Shown here in pieces: positions 34,401 through 47,200 of a stretch of 64,000 nucleotides of DNA. This DNA is from Antedon mediterranea (taxonomy: Eukaryota > Echinodermata > Crinoidea > Comatulida > Antedonidae), in assembly GCF_964355755.1 (NCBI RefSeq), contig NC_092677.1, positions 3,849,001 through 3,913,000 on the forward strand, given 5' to 3'. The notes beneath the pieces were generated by a model. It saw only the letters and a program-made list of their open reading frames with translations. It was not told where the DNA came from and searched no databases. Positions within the stretch are counted from its first letter, which is position 1. Every line of letters starts with the position of its first letter. The position numbers and the translations under genes were made by a program.

Positions 34401-35527
34401 TCATCCAAGTTCATCATCCCTCCCAACCCCAATTTTTTTTTTTTTGACAAAAAAATATATATTTAATATTGACTTCAGTACTTTATTTAGAAAAAAAAGC
34501 CCATACCCTATGATTGTCATGTTTTTGGATTTTCAACCTAATTCTACTATAATGCATCTGCTATGAACATGCCCAAAAGTATTTCAACGTCGTGAGGTGG
34601 TTTCCCGATTAATCGTACGATCAAAACGGTACTGAGTATAATCAACCTAATCATCCATTCATAGAAGTACTGATGAAGATATCAATCTGTGGCGACAATA
34701 GAATGGACCCGAGACCTGGCTATCTTCGACTTTTAAATAATAGAAAGTTTTTAAAAATTGTGTTAGGGTAGAAATGTACGTTGTATGATGTGTAGGCCTA
34801 TGTTTATTGAAAAATGGTTGTAGTTTTCTAAATTACATTGTACAAGTTGCGATGAGAAAACTGTTATTTGATCGTTAGTTGTCGTGTACATAAAGCAAAA
34901 ATATAAATAATATTTGTTAGTAAAACTTTTAATAAGAGTAAAGATATAAGGAAGAAAAGCAAAGAGATTATGGAGCGGCTGTACCAGAATATACAACACT
35001 AAGTATTGTAAAGTTAAAAACTAAAAAATTTTAGGCGATCTTGTCAAAGGTCAAGCGCCTTCAGCCTGCCACGGTTTCGATATTCAATATTGAACTTGAT
35101 TAATCGGGAAACCACCTCACGAAGTATTTCAACTCAAAGATTCTATATTTATAATTTAAATTTAATTACTCATTCATTCATTTATTTTTTCTATTTCGGT
35201 TCACATCCGTGTACAAATCGTACAAAACAAAAAGAGAAACATTTCACTAGGTAATTAACAATTAACAAATTATATTTAATTAATTTTTACAGTTCAGCAA
35301 TTGTATTGTCCTGCAGTATATACACAGGGCTAGCTTGTCTAGCCATGTTAATCCTGCTTGGACAGCAAATACACCTGATAACGCACAACTGGACTTATCG
35401 TGAACGCAAGTTAGCCATGCGTGGTCAGCTACCGCGGGATGTCATGATCGCCTTCGACAGGGGTTTCATCAATAACTGGAAGAATTTTCTCCTTAACAGA
35501 CCAGACTCGGATTTACTACATGTTTGA
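31452..35527 (+). CDS. ZDHHC23: ZDHHC23-like DHHC palmitoyltransferase
   Basis: Four exons: 31452-31579, 31796-32644, 32954-33121, 35293-35527, giving 459 residues. The start has the ZDHHC23-type cysteine motif PLCCCEYENINGEKSHV. About four membrane segments follow at roughly 88-184 (for example IPAIILLPTLILTASI and FFMTWGVVSVLFVYF), then a hydrophilic Ser/Arg-rich linker, and the Cys-rich DHHC domain from W295: WCELCQ, HCRVCGHCVRRLDHHCVW, IDSCVGEENHRSF. Cys324 of DHHC is the expected acyl-carrying residue. Two more membrane segments (FLLSIILFIIGGVWGMVL; LACLAMLILLGQQI) precede a C-terminus ending FLLNRPDSDLLHV. The enzyme is expected to S-palmitoylate membrane and signalling proteins. It is longer than vertebrate ZDHHC23 (about 410) mainly in the linker before the DHHC domain. 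ZDHHC23 is preferred over other ZDHHC members because of the CCCEY-NGEK N-terminus. Confidence 0.92.
34589..35121. mobile_element. 533-bp MITE with 24-bp terminal repeats and 12-bp direct flanks
   Basis: Ends CGTGAGGTGGTTTCCCGATT at 34591 and the exact complement ending at 35121; inverted repeats continue to 24 bp. The direct repeat AAGTATTTCAAC lies at 34577-34588 and 35122-35133, a target-site duplication of unusual length. It sits in the last intron of the ZDHHC23-like gene. No transposase is coded. Confidence 0.85.
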
Positions 35528-36190
35528 AAAACACTTAGCTGTTAGAAGAACGTGTCGATGACTTAACAGTAAGCACATTTCACGTTGTTTTAGGTTGTTA
35601 TAATATATGTATCATTTATCAGGTTTGACACATGGCTTTTATTTTCACATTAATGGTTATAAGATGTAGCGAGTTATTTAACCCGTGGCATTAATATACG
35701 TCGCTAGTAATTCTTGTTCAAAAGCAGATAATTCAGTTTGGTACAGTAGTACAACTAAAACTCCAATTGAAGTAAAAAATGAATTGGACCCATCCTTTGT
35801 AAAACCCTACAGTATCTATAGGCCTATGATACTACTGTAAGTGTAAACACCCTACTAAACACTGTTTTGAACATATGGACAATTTACTGTGTAATGAATG
35901 GAGGGAAATGATTAGCACTATGGATTCAGTAGACCTCTATTAAAAGGGACAATTTCAAGTTGGTTCCTGAAAGTGTGGTGGTACTTTTTTTTCAAGTATT
36001 TCTTTTGTCAGTGTGGTTGTAGTGTAGAGTCACTTTAATTTAACAGCTGTAAATTATATAAGATATCTTTTATATTGAAGGTTGCGTGTAAAGTTTTAAA
36101 AAAACAATATGTTATCGCAAATTATTTAAAAGCATTTTTTATTTCGGTTTTTATTCATATTTACATGGTCATCAAATATCTTCTTCATCT

Positions 36191-36471
36191 TAAGTTCTGT
36201 CTACACTATCAAACTAGTTTGACAAAAAAAAAGTTTGATGGGCCCAAATAATATGTATGACATCATCGTGTCCATATTGGCCCATCACACTTTTTTTGTA
36301 ACAAAAAGTTTGATGGGCCCAAATAATATGTATGACATCATCGTGTCCATATTGGCCCATCACACTTTTTTTGTAACAAAAGTTTGATGTGCCCAAATAA
36401 TATGTATGACATCATCGTGTCCATATTGGCCCATCACACTTTTTTTGTAACAAAAGGTTTGATGGGCTTTA
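36191..36471. repeat. Family 1 MITE with internal triplication
   Basis: A unit of about 85 bp (GTTTGATGGGCCCAAATAAT to TTTTTTTGTAACAAAA) is repeated three times, nearly identical, inside one element. It lies past the 3' end of the ZDHHC23-like gene. Confidence 0.9.
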
Positions 36472-36555
36472 GATAAGTTGAATCCTACCCAACAAAGTTC
36501 CATTGTGTTTATGAGTTTATCAACTATAGCTTGTATTCACCTATAGTCTCTGATA

Positions 36556-36685
36556 AAACTCTATCAAACTAGTTTTACAAACAAGTTTGCTCAAATATGG
36601 TATTGATATGACATCATCTTGTGACTGTACATATATGGGTACATCACATTTTTTGTCGCATAAAGTTTGATAATGTAGAACTTTA
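36556..36685. repeat. Family 1 MITE
   Basis: Both tips shortened; centre typical. Confidence 0.75.
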
Positions 36686-38207
36686 CAACTTTGACATGAC
36701 CTAAACAAATACAATACAATTGTATTCAGTACAACTACAGTATACAAAATAGTATATACAATTTCAAAATATGAACTGCTTAATTAATAGCAGTATGTTT
36801 CCTATTTTGGAGTCACATTATTGCTTATGAAAATTTTGAAATGAGAATTGTCACTTGCTACTAATAACAGTAGGTGTAAAACCTGTAAAAATATTATTAA
36901 CAATTATCAATATTCTTGAGTATTATTGTAATAAATAATTTTTCTTATCTTTAGAGTCCAATTGCTATAAATTTTGTAACATTAATGTATAAAACGTGTA
37001 TGTTTCCAATTTAAACTAATTGTGACACACACACTTACAAGTTTCACAATTTTTTTTTTTAAATGTATTTTTAATGTTTTTAGCACTTAAATTGACAGGT
37101 ATCCACTTCTAGTTAATGCTTATGTTGTATAAATTGTGAATTATTTCTAAGACATTCACACGTTATACCATAGCTAAATGGTGCTTCAATTTTAGCAAAT
37201 CAAACTTTTATATCTCTTCGTACACTAAACTACATTTCCACATTTGTGATGATATATTACATAATATTAATCTCTGAAACAATATGGTAGTATTGTATAT
37301 GAAATAATAGGTAGTATTAACAGGCCTAAATACTTAAATTAACTTCTTTTTTTAAACTTCTTTTTTAAAGCCACCCACCTAAAATGTTGTCAGGTGCACA
37401 GCTTGTCTACATAAACCAATTTTTTATTTTTTTTTTCCAGTTTAAAATAAAATTATATGTACATTATTGAATACTGTAAGTAACCCATAATTCTATTTAC
37501 AATAATATTATTAAGCAGTAGTTGATTTACATGGTTAAATCTCATTATCATTGAAAATATAAAAGTTAAAAAATAATGTTATAACTTATTCAAGTTGAAC
37601 TTATTTGTGTTAGTAATTTTGCCTTAATTTAATGCAGTGCAATATTAAATGTAACAATGTGATATAAATTACCATATATGGTCATAGTGTATAATTAATT
37701 AAATTTTAAAGGATTAAAACCAGTTTAAGTTATTTGGAGTAAGAACAAAATTTAAAATAAGTTTAATTTATGTTTTCTTTTAATAAGGTCACTGTTGTAA
37801 ATAAACACATACAGTATCTTCTGTCTGTAAAATATATGTAATGTTTTTTAATAAATGACAAAGTATAAGGAATGTGGTGTTGGAAGACTGACTATTTCAC
37901 ACACTTTTACATTGTTCCAATAAACACAATAGCTTTAAATTGAAATACTAAACTTACTGTTTCTTACTAAGAATTTTTACAACATTTAGATGCAAAATTA
38001 TAAGAAGGTAAGCCTTTCTGTCTTTTGCATTCAGACTACAGTACAAAGAAAGGAAATACTGCGTAATATCGCACGCCATGTGACCTACAATCATCCAATA
38101 AAATGACAAGAATTTATTTAGGTGTTATATAATACCATTTATAGTATGTGCCGTTTACATTCTTTGCACAATACTAAATTCAGTATTACAAGCTAGCTAC
38201 AGTACAC

Positions 38208-41200
38208 TTATCCTAATCTTTGTGCAAATTTTCCCAACTTCATGTTTGCGGTTTTTTCTTTGGCCAAGTCCAGTCCACCAGACACTAAACCACCGCCTAA
38301 CCTTCCCAAAATGCTTGTTGTTTCGTCGTCTGCTCCTTCTTCACCTGGTGTACGTTGTGATGGTGATGTTTCACCACTGATTATCTGAGGTATGTATTGC
38401 CCTGAAACCTGTACAGCGCCCTCTGCCATTTCTTTGAGTTTGTCCTCCCATTGTGTCTGTGTCATTATCAGATCTTCTTCATTTGTGATGTCTTTGTTTT
38501 CAGGTCGTTTTGTGTTGTCACACACTACGTGAGCAGTACATACCCAACTTCCACAAGCACATACACTTTAATAAAAAAAAATTAGATATTTTAAAATTAT
38601 GTTTTTTTATTGTTATATAAAGCTGTGTAATCAACTAACTACTTTGACAAAAAAGTGTGATGTGCCCAAATATGGTACAGTAGTGATATTCTTAAATATG
38701 GTAGTGATATGACATTGTTGTGTCCATCTATCACATTTTTTTGTCACATAAAGTTTGATAGTGTGGACAGAGCTTTAAACAAGTAAATGCTACTAACTTT
38801 ATGATCGTATTGGTCTTCATGTTTAAAGACGCCAGTCGATATTGAGGAATCAGAATGGAGCAAAATTAGAAAAGATACAGGACAAAATGTAGAACACTCT
38901 ATTTCCATGATTATACTGTACCACTGGAGTACATTTTTAATTATGGTTTATATAACTTTTTTTGTGTTACTTTCACTCTCGGTTCAAGACAGTTTACAGG
39001 TCTAAAATCCAGTAGACTATTTAATACTTGAACCTCCAGGTCGTTAAATTCATGTTATTATTGGATTGTGTGCAAGTTTATTATAAATATTTATTTAGCG
39101 GTTACTGGTGCGAGCTCAGCCCCTTCCATCATCCAGTATTATGGTATTATCAAATATACTTTATTTAATCTATATTGGATTTATGACTATAAACAATAAA
39201 ACCTGTTTTTTTCAAGAAAAGTCAATTTTTTATTGGTTCAACTTCTTTTGCACGGCAATTAATTTCCAGTTTTTCATTTGACCTAAAACTGGATCGAAAA
39301 ACAACAATTGTTCTTTTCTTTTTTTTTCTGGTTAGTGTAGTGCTATAAATGCTAATATTATAATGATAGATGGTGCTTTAGTGTTTTAAGTTTATTTGTT
39401 TAAGTATCAAGTACTGTGCAGATTCAGATAGAGTTCAAGTGAATTACAATGAAGATTTTAGCTTGATGTTGTATAATCTTTTTATCAATCATGTCAAAGT
39501 AATCGCCATTTAAATGTAAGTTATGGGTACAGGGGATTTCCTATATATTCAGAGTGTTTGAAATGTTGTGTTTAACATTTTAGAGACTTTACAATCTTTT
39601 TTTTTTATCAATATTTTAGTGAATGCATTTGACTGTTTGAATGTGGAGTGGCACTAGTGAAAGCTCAGATGTGTAATTTACTGTACCGTAGTTCCTACTG
39701 TATAGTTTTAATTTCAACATAAAACCGCCCAATTTACTAGTTGAAATTGATGTTGACTCCTACTCCAACTTTGATTGTAATTTTATATTCTTTGATTGGA
39801 AAATTTAATCCTGCAAACAAGTTTAAGATTGTTTTCTGCTAAAAATTTGCTTGGACGTAACATATTCTTTTAAATGTTCTTTAGCAAAGCAAGTTTGTCT
39901 TTTACTCAATGGTTTTGCTCAATGCAAATTTTTTGTTTTTTTAAATCTGAGATTATTTTTTTTTTGTTACTTATTATTTGAATAAATTTCTAAATCAGAC
40001 CCTAATCTGTAGATATATATTTAATGGTTGCTTGTCAAAATTTAGGTTTGAATCTAAGTTTGGGTGCATTAAAAAAAATGTTTCACATTTTGAAATAGTC
40101 AATTTATTATAAAACAGTATTAGGTTTGTTGTTGTTTTCATCATAGTTTAGTACATTTTGATCAAAATGTTATTTTATGATTACCAAATCACAGACCAAG
40201 CAAAACTAAAATGCTAGCGGCACAATTAATAATACACGAAGACGTCACCTTGAGTGATGGCGGATATATCCTGCTTCATTCGCTCGCATTACTTTGACGT
40301 CTTTAAACTTCACTAGAGGGAATTTATCAAAAACCAGTAATTACTTAATTGGTAAAATGTTTGATATAGCATGAATTTAAGATTAACAAAATTAATAAAA
40401 CCTTGCATTTGACAGGTATTAAAAACCCAAAGTAAAAACATTCCCGATTCTAAGTATATGATATCTGTAACAAAAATTCTGATGAACTTTTGATTGTTAT
40501 TATAGGGATTGAACGTTTCTTGCAGCATATCAAAATAATAATAATAATAATAATAATAATGTGCAAAATAAAATAGTGAAAAACGACTCTAAGCGCTGAA
40601 AAAGCAACAGAAAATTTTTTTTAAAGCAAAAAATTAATGTTAAAAGTGCAAATTAAATTTTTTTAAAGGTAGCCATGATTTGAGGAGTTGTTTGATTGTG
40701 GCGAGTGATTCGGTAAGCCTGCCTTTTTGCTTACCAGACATTGCATTTCTTTTGAACAGCATTACCATCATCATATTCTTTATCATCTAATGAGCATTCT
40801 GAAATAATAATGATAATAATAATATTTAGTTATAATAGAACATGATTAAAATTAATATTACACGCAATACCGCAATAACTTTTTTCTAAAATATGTTTTT
40901 TGGAAAGTCTGGTATTCGAAATGTTTAAAAAAGAATTTGTGATCTTTATGGCTAATTTACACAGACGAGCGGTAACGATAACCAGAAAATCGCGTAGCTT
41001 GTCCCACGTAGAATCTGTATCTATCCTGAGCGAAAACCGCACGTCCGCTCCGCGTTGTGTGTATATGGTCTTAGATTCTATTTTATATTACCGTTACAGC
41101 TTGTCATGTAAATTGGCCTTTACTGATAGGAGTTGACTAAATAAGTTAATTGAACTTGTAACCGACTCTTTCAATTTAATCTTAATTTTTTTTTTCTCTT

Positions 41201-44200
41201 TCCTAAAATTTTCTTTCTTTCTGTGATGATCCAATAATATTCTAAATAAAAACTGTAATCTTGCGTTTTATTCTCACGCTTTTGTCCTGTAATCAACTCA
41301 ACTTAATCACAAGTGAGTTCATGCACCTTGGAAACAATTTTGTGTTGTTGTTTTTCTTCAGAATTTTATTGGATCATCACAAAGAAAATTTTATGAAATA
41401 CAAATAGAGATCTACTAATTCATTCAAATTGATTAATTAAGTAACCTTGTATTGTTAATTACTACAATACTGGATTGCATTGATTTACCATCAGGCTAAT
41501 ATTAATATAATAAATGGTCATATATTCAAATTCACAGGCTATTAGGCAACTCTGACAAACTTTGATATTTCAATTATCCTCATTAGCCTAATAATTTCCC
41601 TGGTTTCAATCACGTTGGTGGAACAATAATATATCAGTACCGGATACAGTAACTGCAACTACAGTATATAGATTAATGTATACTGTTATTACCAAAATCA
41701 TTAATTTTTTACTTCGTAACCCCGCCGGCTTAAATTCAGTAGGGCTGATAATGAAACCTACTATAGATCCTCGAGGCGATACCCATTTGGTGTGTCGACT
41801 ATTTACAAGTTTAATCTGAAATTTATTGCGGCACTTTGAAGAATTTATATTCCCAAGTAGGTATAGCCTGATTGCGTTATTTGAGTGTAAATTAACGGTT
41901 TTAATTTAGAGCTCCCGCTGGCTTCGGAGCTCCTGGAAATTAGATATTTAAACTTTGTTACTTTTGATTGTTTTCATTGTCAGTAGAGCTGTAATAAATA
42001 TCTTGCTATTCAAGGAGATTTAAAAGTCAATGTTCCATGGCTGCTGCCTTATGATATTGATTAAAATAGTTAATTTTCAATCTTCAGTTCACGGCATTTT
42101 TAAGACCATGCAAAAAGCATTCCACAGCAGTAACTGTTTTTTATCTGAAGGTCTTCATCAATTTTTTTCCCTTCTAGAGTGTTGTATAGGTAAAAGTAAA
42201 ACTAAACTCTTTCATGGTTTTAATACTCGTTACGATTTGTACTTCTACTTGCCCGTCAGTAAAAAAAAAACACCACAAGCTAGGCTATAGTTACAGTAGG
42301 CCTAGATAGCATTACTTTTGCTACTTGTCAAGTCTAGTTGGAAAAGGTCACTTCAACCAGGGAAGTACTTACAAAGTATTTTGTTCTTAATAATGTACAG
42401 TGTGTATTGTACATTTTTAGTCGTGTGGACGCGACTCTATCGTTCACTATGTCGGTCTGTTGGTCTGTCTGTCTGTCAGTCTGTCTGTCGGTCCGGTATC
42501 ACTATGCATTTTATCGCTTTTTTGTACTTTTTGAACTGTTTTGATGTACAGAAAAGTTTTAAAGTACATTACTTTTTGAAAGTTCATTTTTTTCTGAGAG
42601 CACGCGACTTATGGCTGTTGGCCTTAATTATTGTATGCTTACTTCATTGAACAATAGCTAGTATGCTCTGTCTACACTAACAAATTTTATGTGACAGAAA
42701 AAAATGTGATGTGCCCATATATGGACATGATGATGTCATATATATCACTACCATATTTTGGAATAACACTACCATATTTGGGAATACCACTACCATATTT
42801 GGAAATATCACTATCATATTTGGGAATATCACTACCATATTTAGGAATATCACTACCATATTTGGGAATATCACTACCATATTATTTAGGAATATCACTA
42901 CCATGTTTGGGAATATCACTACCATATTTGGGCACATCAACAGTTTTTTTTCACACTAGTTTGATAGTGTATACAGAGCTTTACAAGCTTTGAACAATAT
43001 TTTGTTTAATCATAAACTTCATATCCCATTAAATGTGGTAATTTCTCTTATTTCGTGGTTCAATGGACAGAATAATTGCTCATTTATTCAACAAATTACA
43101 AACAGGATCAAACAATACCACACTACATCAGGGCACTATGGTTTATTTAAATCATTATTTTGTAAAAGCACACTCGCGGGAATCTTTAGAATGCCAATTT
43201 TGTCACATGGAATGGTGTAAATGACAGATTGTTAAATGAATTATTAATTACCCATTAATTATTCTGATGAAAATCTTATTCTTAAAAATTATCCCCTGAA
43301 AAAAAATCATTTTTATTATTACATTTTTTTGGATGAATTATGCCATTTAACTGGGGCAAAGTTATTCACGTTTTGTTAAAAGTAAAATCATTATTGTTTT
43401 TTCTACATAAGTGAATAACCTTTTAAACCTGAAAAATTACCTGCAGTATTCAAATTTGATTTTATTAATCTTCAGTTTTCATGTTTTTGGGGGACAATGC
43501 TTCTTTAAATGAAAAGAGTTGCAATATAGGTAATAAGATTACTGTAGGCCCTTCGAATACTATTTCTTGTCATTTTTATTTATCACAATTAAAGGCATTT
43601 CTTTCACATTTCATATGACAAGTTTCATAACATAGCTACTAAAATAATCAGTTGTGACAACATATTGAGGCTTTAAATTTTCATTTGACAGACAGTATGC
43701 AGATTAAAGTTTAATCTGCATACTGTCTGTCAAATGAAAATTGTGGAGCATGGCTGCTGTGAGGCTATTGTGATCATATTTATATTCACATTTGACATGT
43801 GCTACATCAAATTGCCATTTTTAAATAGTTATAATGATGCAAACAAATTTATACTAATTTCTGATATTTTATTTTTATTTTGTGAACTTTATTTTTATGA
43901 TGATGATAATACCAAATGTTGTACTATGTATTAAATCACTATTTAATTATTATTTGTATAATTTGTTGGATAGACTTACTTCGTTTAAGTGGAGTAAATT
44001 CCGTTTGTAGACATGATGAAAGCTCTCCTATATTTAGTTTCCAATCTTTATCAACGTCAGCACTCTCAATCAAAGCATCTACGCATAGACCTCTGATAAA
44101 ATAATTATTTATTCAATGTTCAAGTTTAACAGTTTCAAAACAATTTGCAAGTATTTTTTCCCTGAAAAGAACTGGTTTGATCATTTTATTTTATTATTGG

Positions 44201-47200
44201 CCTATATGCGTTTGTGCAATTTGATATATTTTTGTCATATTTTTATTGTCTTTTTTATTGCCTTAATTATGCCATGCAAAGTGAATTTTCATTTTAAGTG
44301 GACCAATCTGGAATCAGTTTTTCACTTAAGCACTATTTTGTATATGCAATTGCCTTAAGCAAAAAGATTGACAAATGCCAAGCCACTTGTTTCCGGCTTT
44401 CAATTGATAAATTTAACAAAAAATTAAACATTACTGTAAAAATGACTTGCTAGGGATTGTATGTCTTATTTACCTTATTAACGATGCATCCTGCTCGTCA
44501 GGATCTGTGATGTTTTTAACGACACTCACATCCTGATTGGTCTCAATAAGAGTTTGAAATTCGGCCGAGTTTAACGCGCCGTCAAAATCTCTATCAAACG
44601 TCTACAAAAATAATAACATATACAGTAATACGTAATTACAAGTGATAATGCTCAAGTAGACGTCAAATATAACAGGATTTTGAAATGAAACTTGTAAACT
44701 AAATCATGTCGTAATAATTTAAACATTGAATAATCCGTTGTGTATGTCGTCAGTTACAGGTATAAATAATGTATACTGGTTTATCACTGGACGCCGTAAG
44801 CTAACGGTTTTGTTTTGCTGGCGGATCCAGAATTTTTCAAACAGGAGAGAGCTGACATTTAATATTAATAGCTGTCAGAAAAAGATATCAACAAATAATT
44901 TCATTTTAGTTGTAAAAGTGGGAGAGTGCACCCTAACAGCAACCCCTCTGGATCCATTGCCTATGCATTCATTCTTCTATCTCAGTACTAGGCCTACTAC
45001 CTGTACTACCATTTTTTTTTCAAAATACAAATTTTAAAATATTTTGTTTTGGCTATTTGTGACTATTTTTACAAATAAATGACAAAGTGCGCCCTCTACA
45101 ATTACATTAAACGTCCAATCCTCTTATCGCTTAATGTGGAATTCACTTAACCTCCTTTTACCAAACTGGGATCTCTAATGAGGTCATCAAATAAAATTTT
45201 TATCATTTATGAAATAAAAATGACAATAACAAACATATTAGCACTTGTTACGGCTGTCTCGCAAAGCTAATCAACCAATTACTATTTTGAGCAGGTGTGT
45301 TTTACGGAATTATTCGAATTGCTTTAACATTTAGAGTGATGAATTGTGGGAGATTACTTAAATGGTGCTAAAAAGTAACATTTTGAATCATGTATAGCTG
45401 GACAATATTATTTTTATTATTACAGTCTACGCTCCTATGCTGAAAACTTCTGAAAAAAAAACAACTTTTCTTTACTTGTTAGCATTAAAAACACATTATG
45501 AAATACCCGACTTTTAAACCAGACATTGGCCAGCCAAGTGTCCGGTATTGATAGAGATGACTGTGTTGTTGTTGTTTGTTGTTCTTGTTGAATGGCAACT
45601 TTAAGATTGTCATGAATTCAAAAACTACTGGCCCACTGATCATAATAGTAATACATTTCTTCAACAGTATAAAACGATATAATGTTGCTTTATATAGCGC
45701 TTTTTATCAAAATGCTTCACAATAAATTCATATTTATTTGCTTTTAGAAATAGCGCTCTGGACTTGATCACACCAGGGAGTTGTAAACAACTCCCTGATA
45801 ACACAACAACTTTCATCTCTCTAAGGATCCCTTGCTTTCATTCATTCTGTAATAATGTTTTTACAAAATGTTTTCCCCAATATTTCATATCCAATAAAAA
45901 TTACTTTTACAACAGGATTGTTTTTCCTTCAAAAGTTCTAAAACAGACAAACATTAAAATCTGAAGTCGTCCATCACATTTGCTCCCAAGTGGTTTTTAC
46001 ACTTCCTAATTCCATTACTGTACCGGAACCTTTACTATCGGCTGATTGAAGTGGACAAACATGTCTTTTTATCCGTTAAACATGTTTTTTTTTTAAGAAA
46101 CCGCTTGTCATGGTATCTTAGAAAGATGTATTTTTTGGATGCTGCATATTTAATACTTTTGTATGTTTATTTGATGACAGTGGATAATAGCATCAGACAG
46201 ATGTAAGTTTTGTTCACTTAGGTTTCCCTGGTCTCCTTAATTTCAGTTTTTTTTTTTTGTTATGTACAGTATATACTCAAATAGACCAAATAAATAATAA
46301 AATGAAATGTGTCAGGAAATTATTCAGGTTTTGGAAAAGAACAAGGTCCTCCACCTTTTGACAGTGAAATAAAAAGGATCCAATTAGTGAACACTTTCCC
46401 AAAATCTTGGGATCTTTCTCCACTTTCCCCACCCAATCACTGAAGATACATACTAAATTGTTTCTTCAATTTTTAAAGGTCAATGTTACTGCAGATTTTT
46501 AGATTTTACATCTCTCTGGTACAGCATGATTACTTAGAAAAGCTTTAATATTTTCGTAGTGGGAAAAAGTAAACAAAATGTAGTTACTGCAGTAAAGTGC
46601 AGTAGAATATTAAGTTTAACATAGTTCCTACGAGCTGTATAGATATTACCTACCATAAATGTATCTTTAATAATCGCAAACTTGTCTTTAGCCGTTTCAG
46701 CAACCATCAAGTCGATCCATTCTAAGATTTTTTCATGGATAGTATCACGATCTTTCTCGTAACATACGATTGGTCTAAATTTCATAACTCTTGCTTCTGG
46801 TTCAGATTCTGACGCTGTGATACAAACAAGAAGGAAATCGTAAAATTATCTAATGTTGTCGCCTTTGGTTTACCTTTTCAGGTAGCGTATTAAAATTTAG
46901 GCAAGCCAGGTGTTTCATAACCCCAAATACTGTTATTATTACAGTTTATAAACCTATGTATTATAGGAATTATCACTGTTTTATTAAGACCATGTGTTTA
47001 TTAAAGCCTCCTGGGTATAGAATAAGAAATAGGAGGGGTGACATTTAAACTCATTGACAAAAGTGTCGCGTAGAAGACGTTTAATCAATAGTTGTAAGAT
47101 GTTCGCTTTGCTTAGTGACAGCAAAGTAATTTATCTTTCTGCCCTTATACTTGCTAGTTTTAAATACATACTTTTTTTCCTAGTGTTAAATGTTTTTATT

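Larger units (their letters stand above)
35528..38207. other. Convergent 3' region of ZDHHC23 and FSTL1
   Basis: The two genes end facing each other. Two MITEs lie here; AATAAA words near 37800, 37850 and 37919 could serve the plus-strand gene. No further coding exon seen. Confidence 0.5.

Noticed and set aside
42677-42993. Repetitive frames on both strands (GISLPYL and PNMVVIF type)
   Set aside because: Translations of the 21-bp units inside a MITE.
42990-43220. 76-codon plus-strand frame with ISLISWFNGQNN
   Set aside because: Not recognised as a host or transposon protein; lies in an FSTL1 intron and lacks supporting signals.
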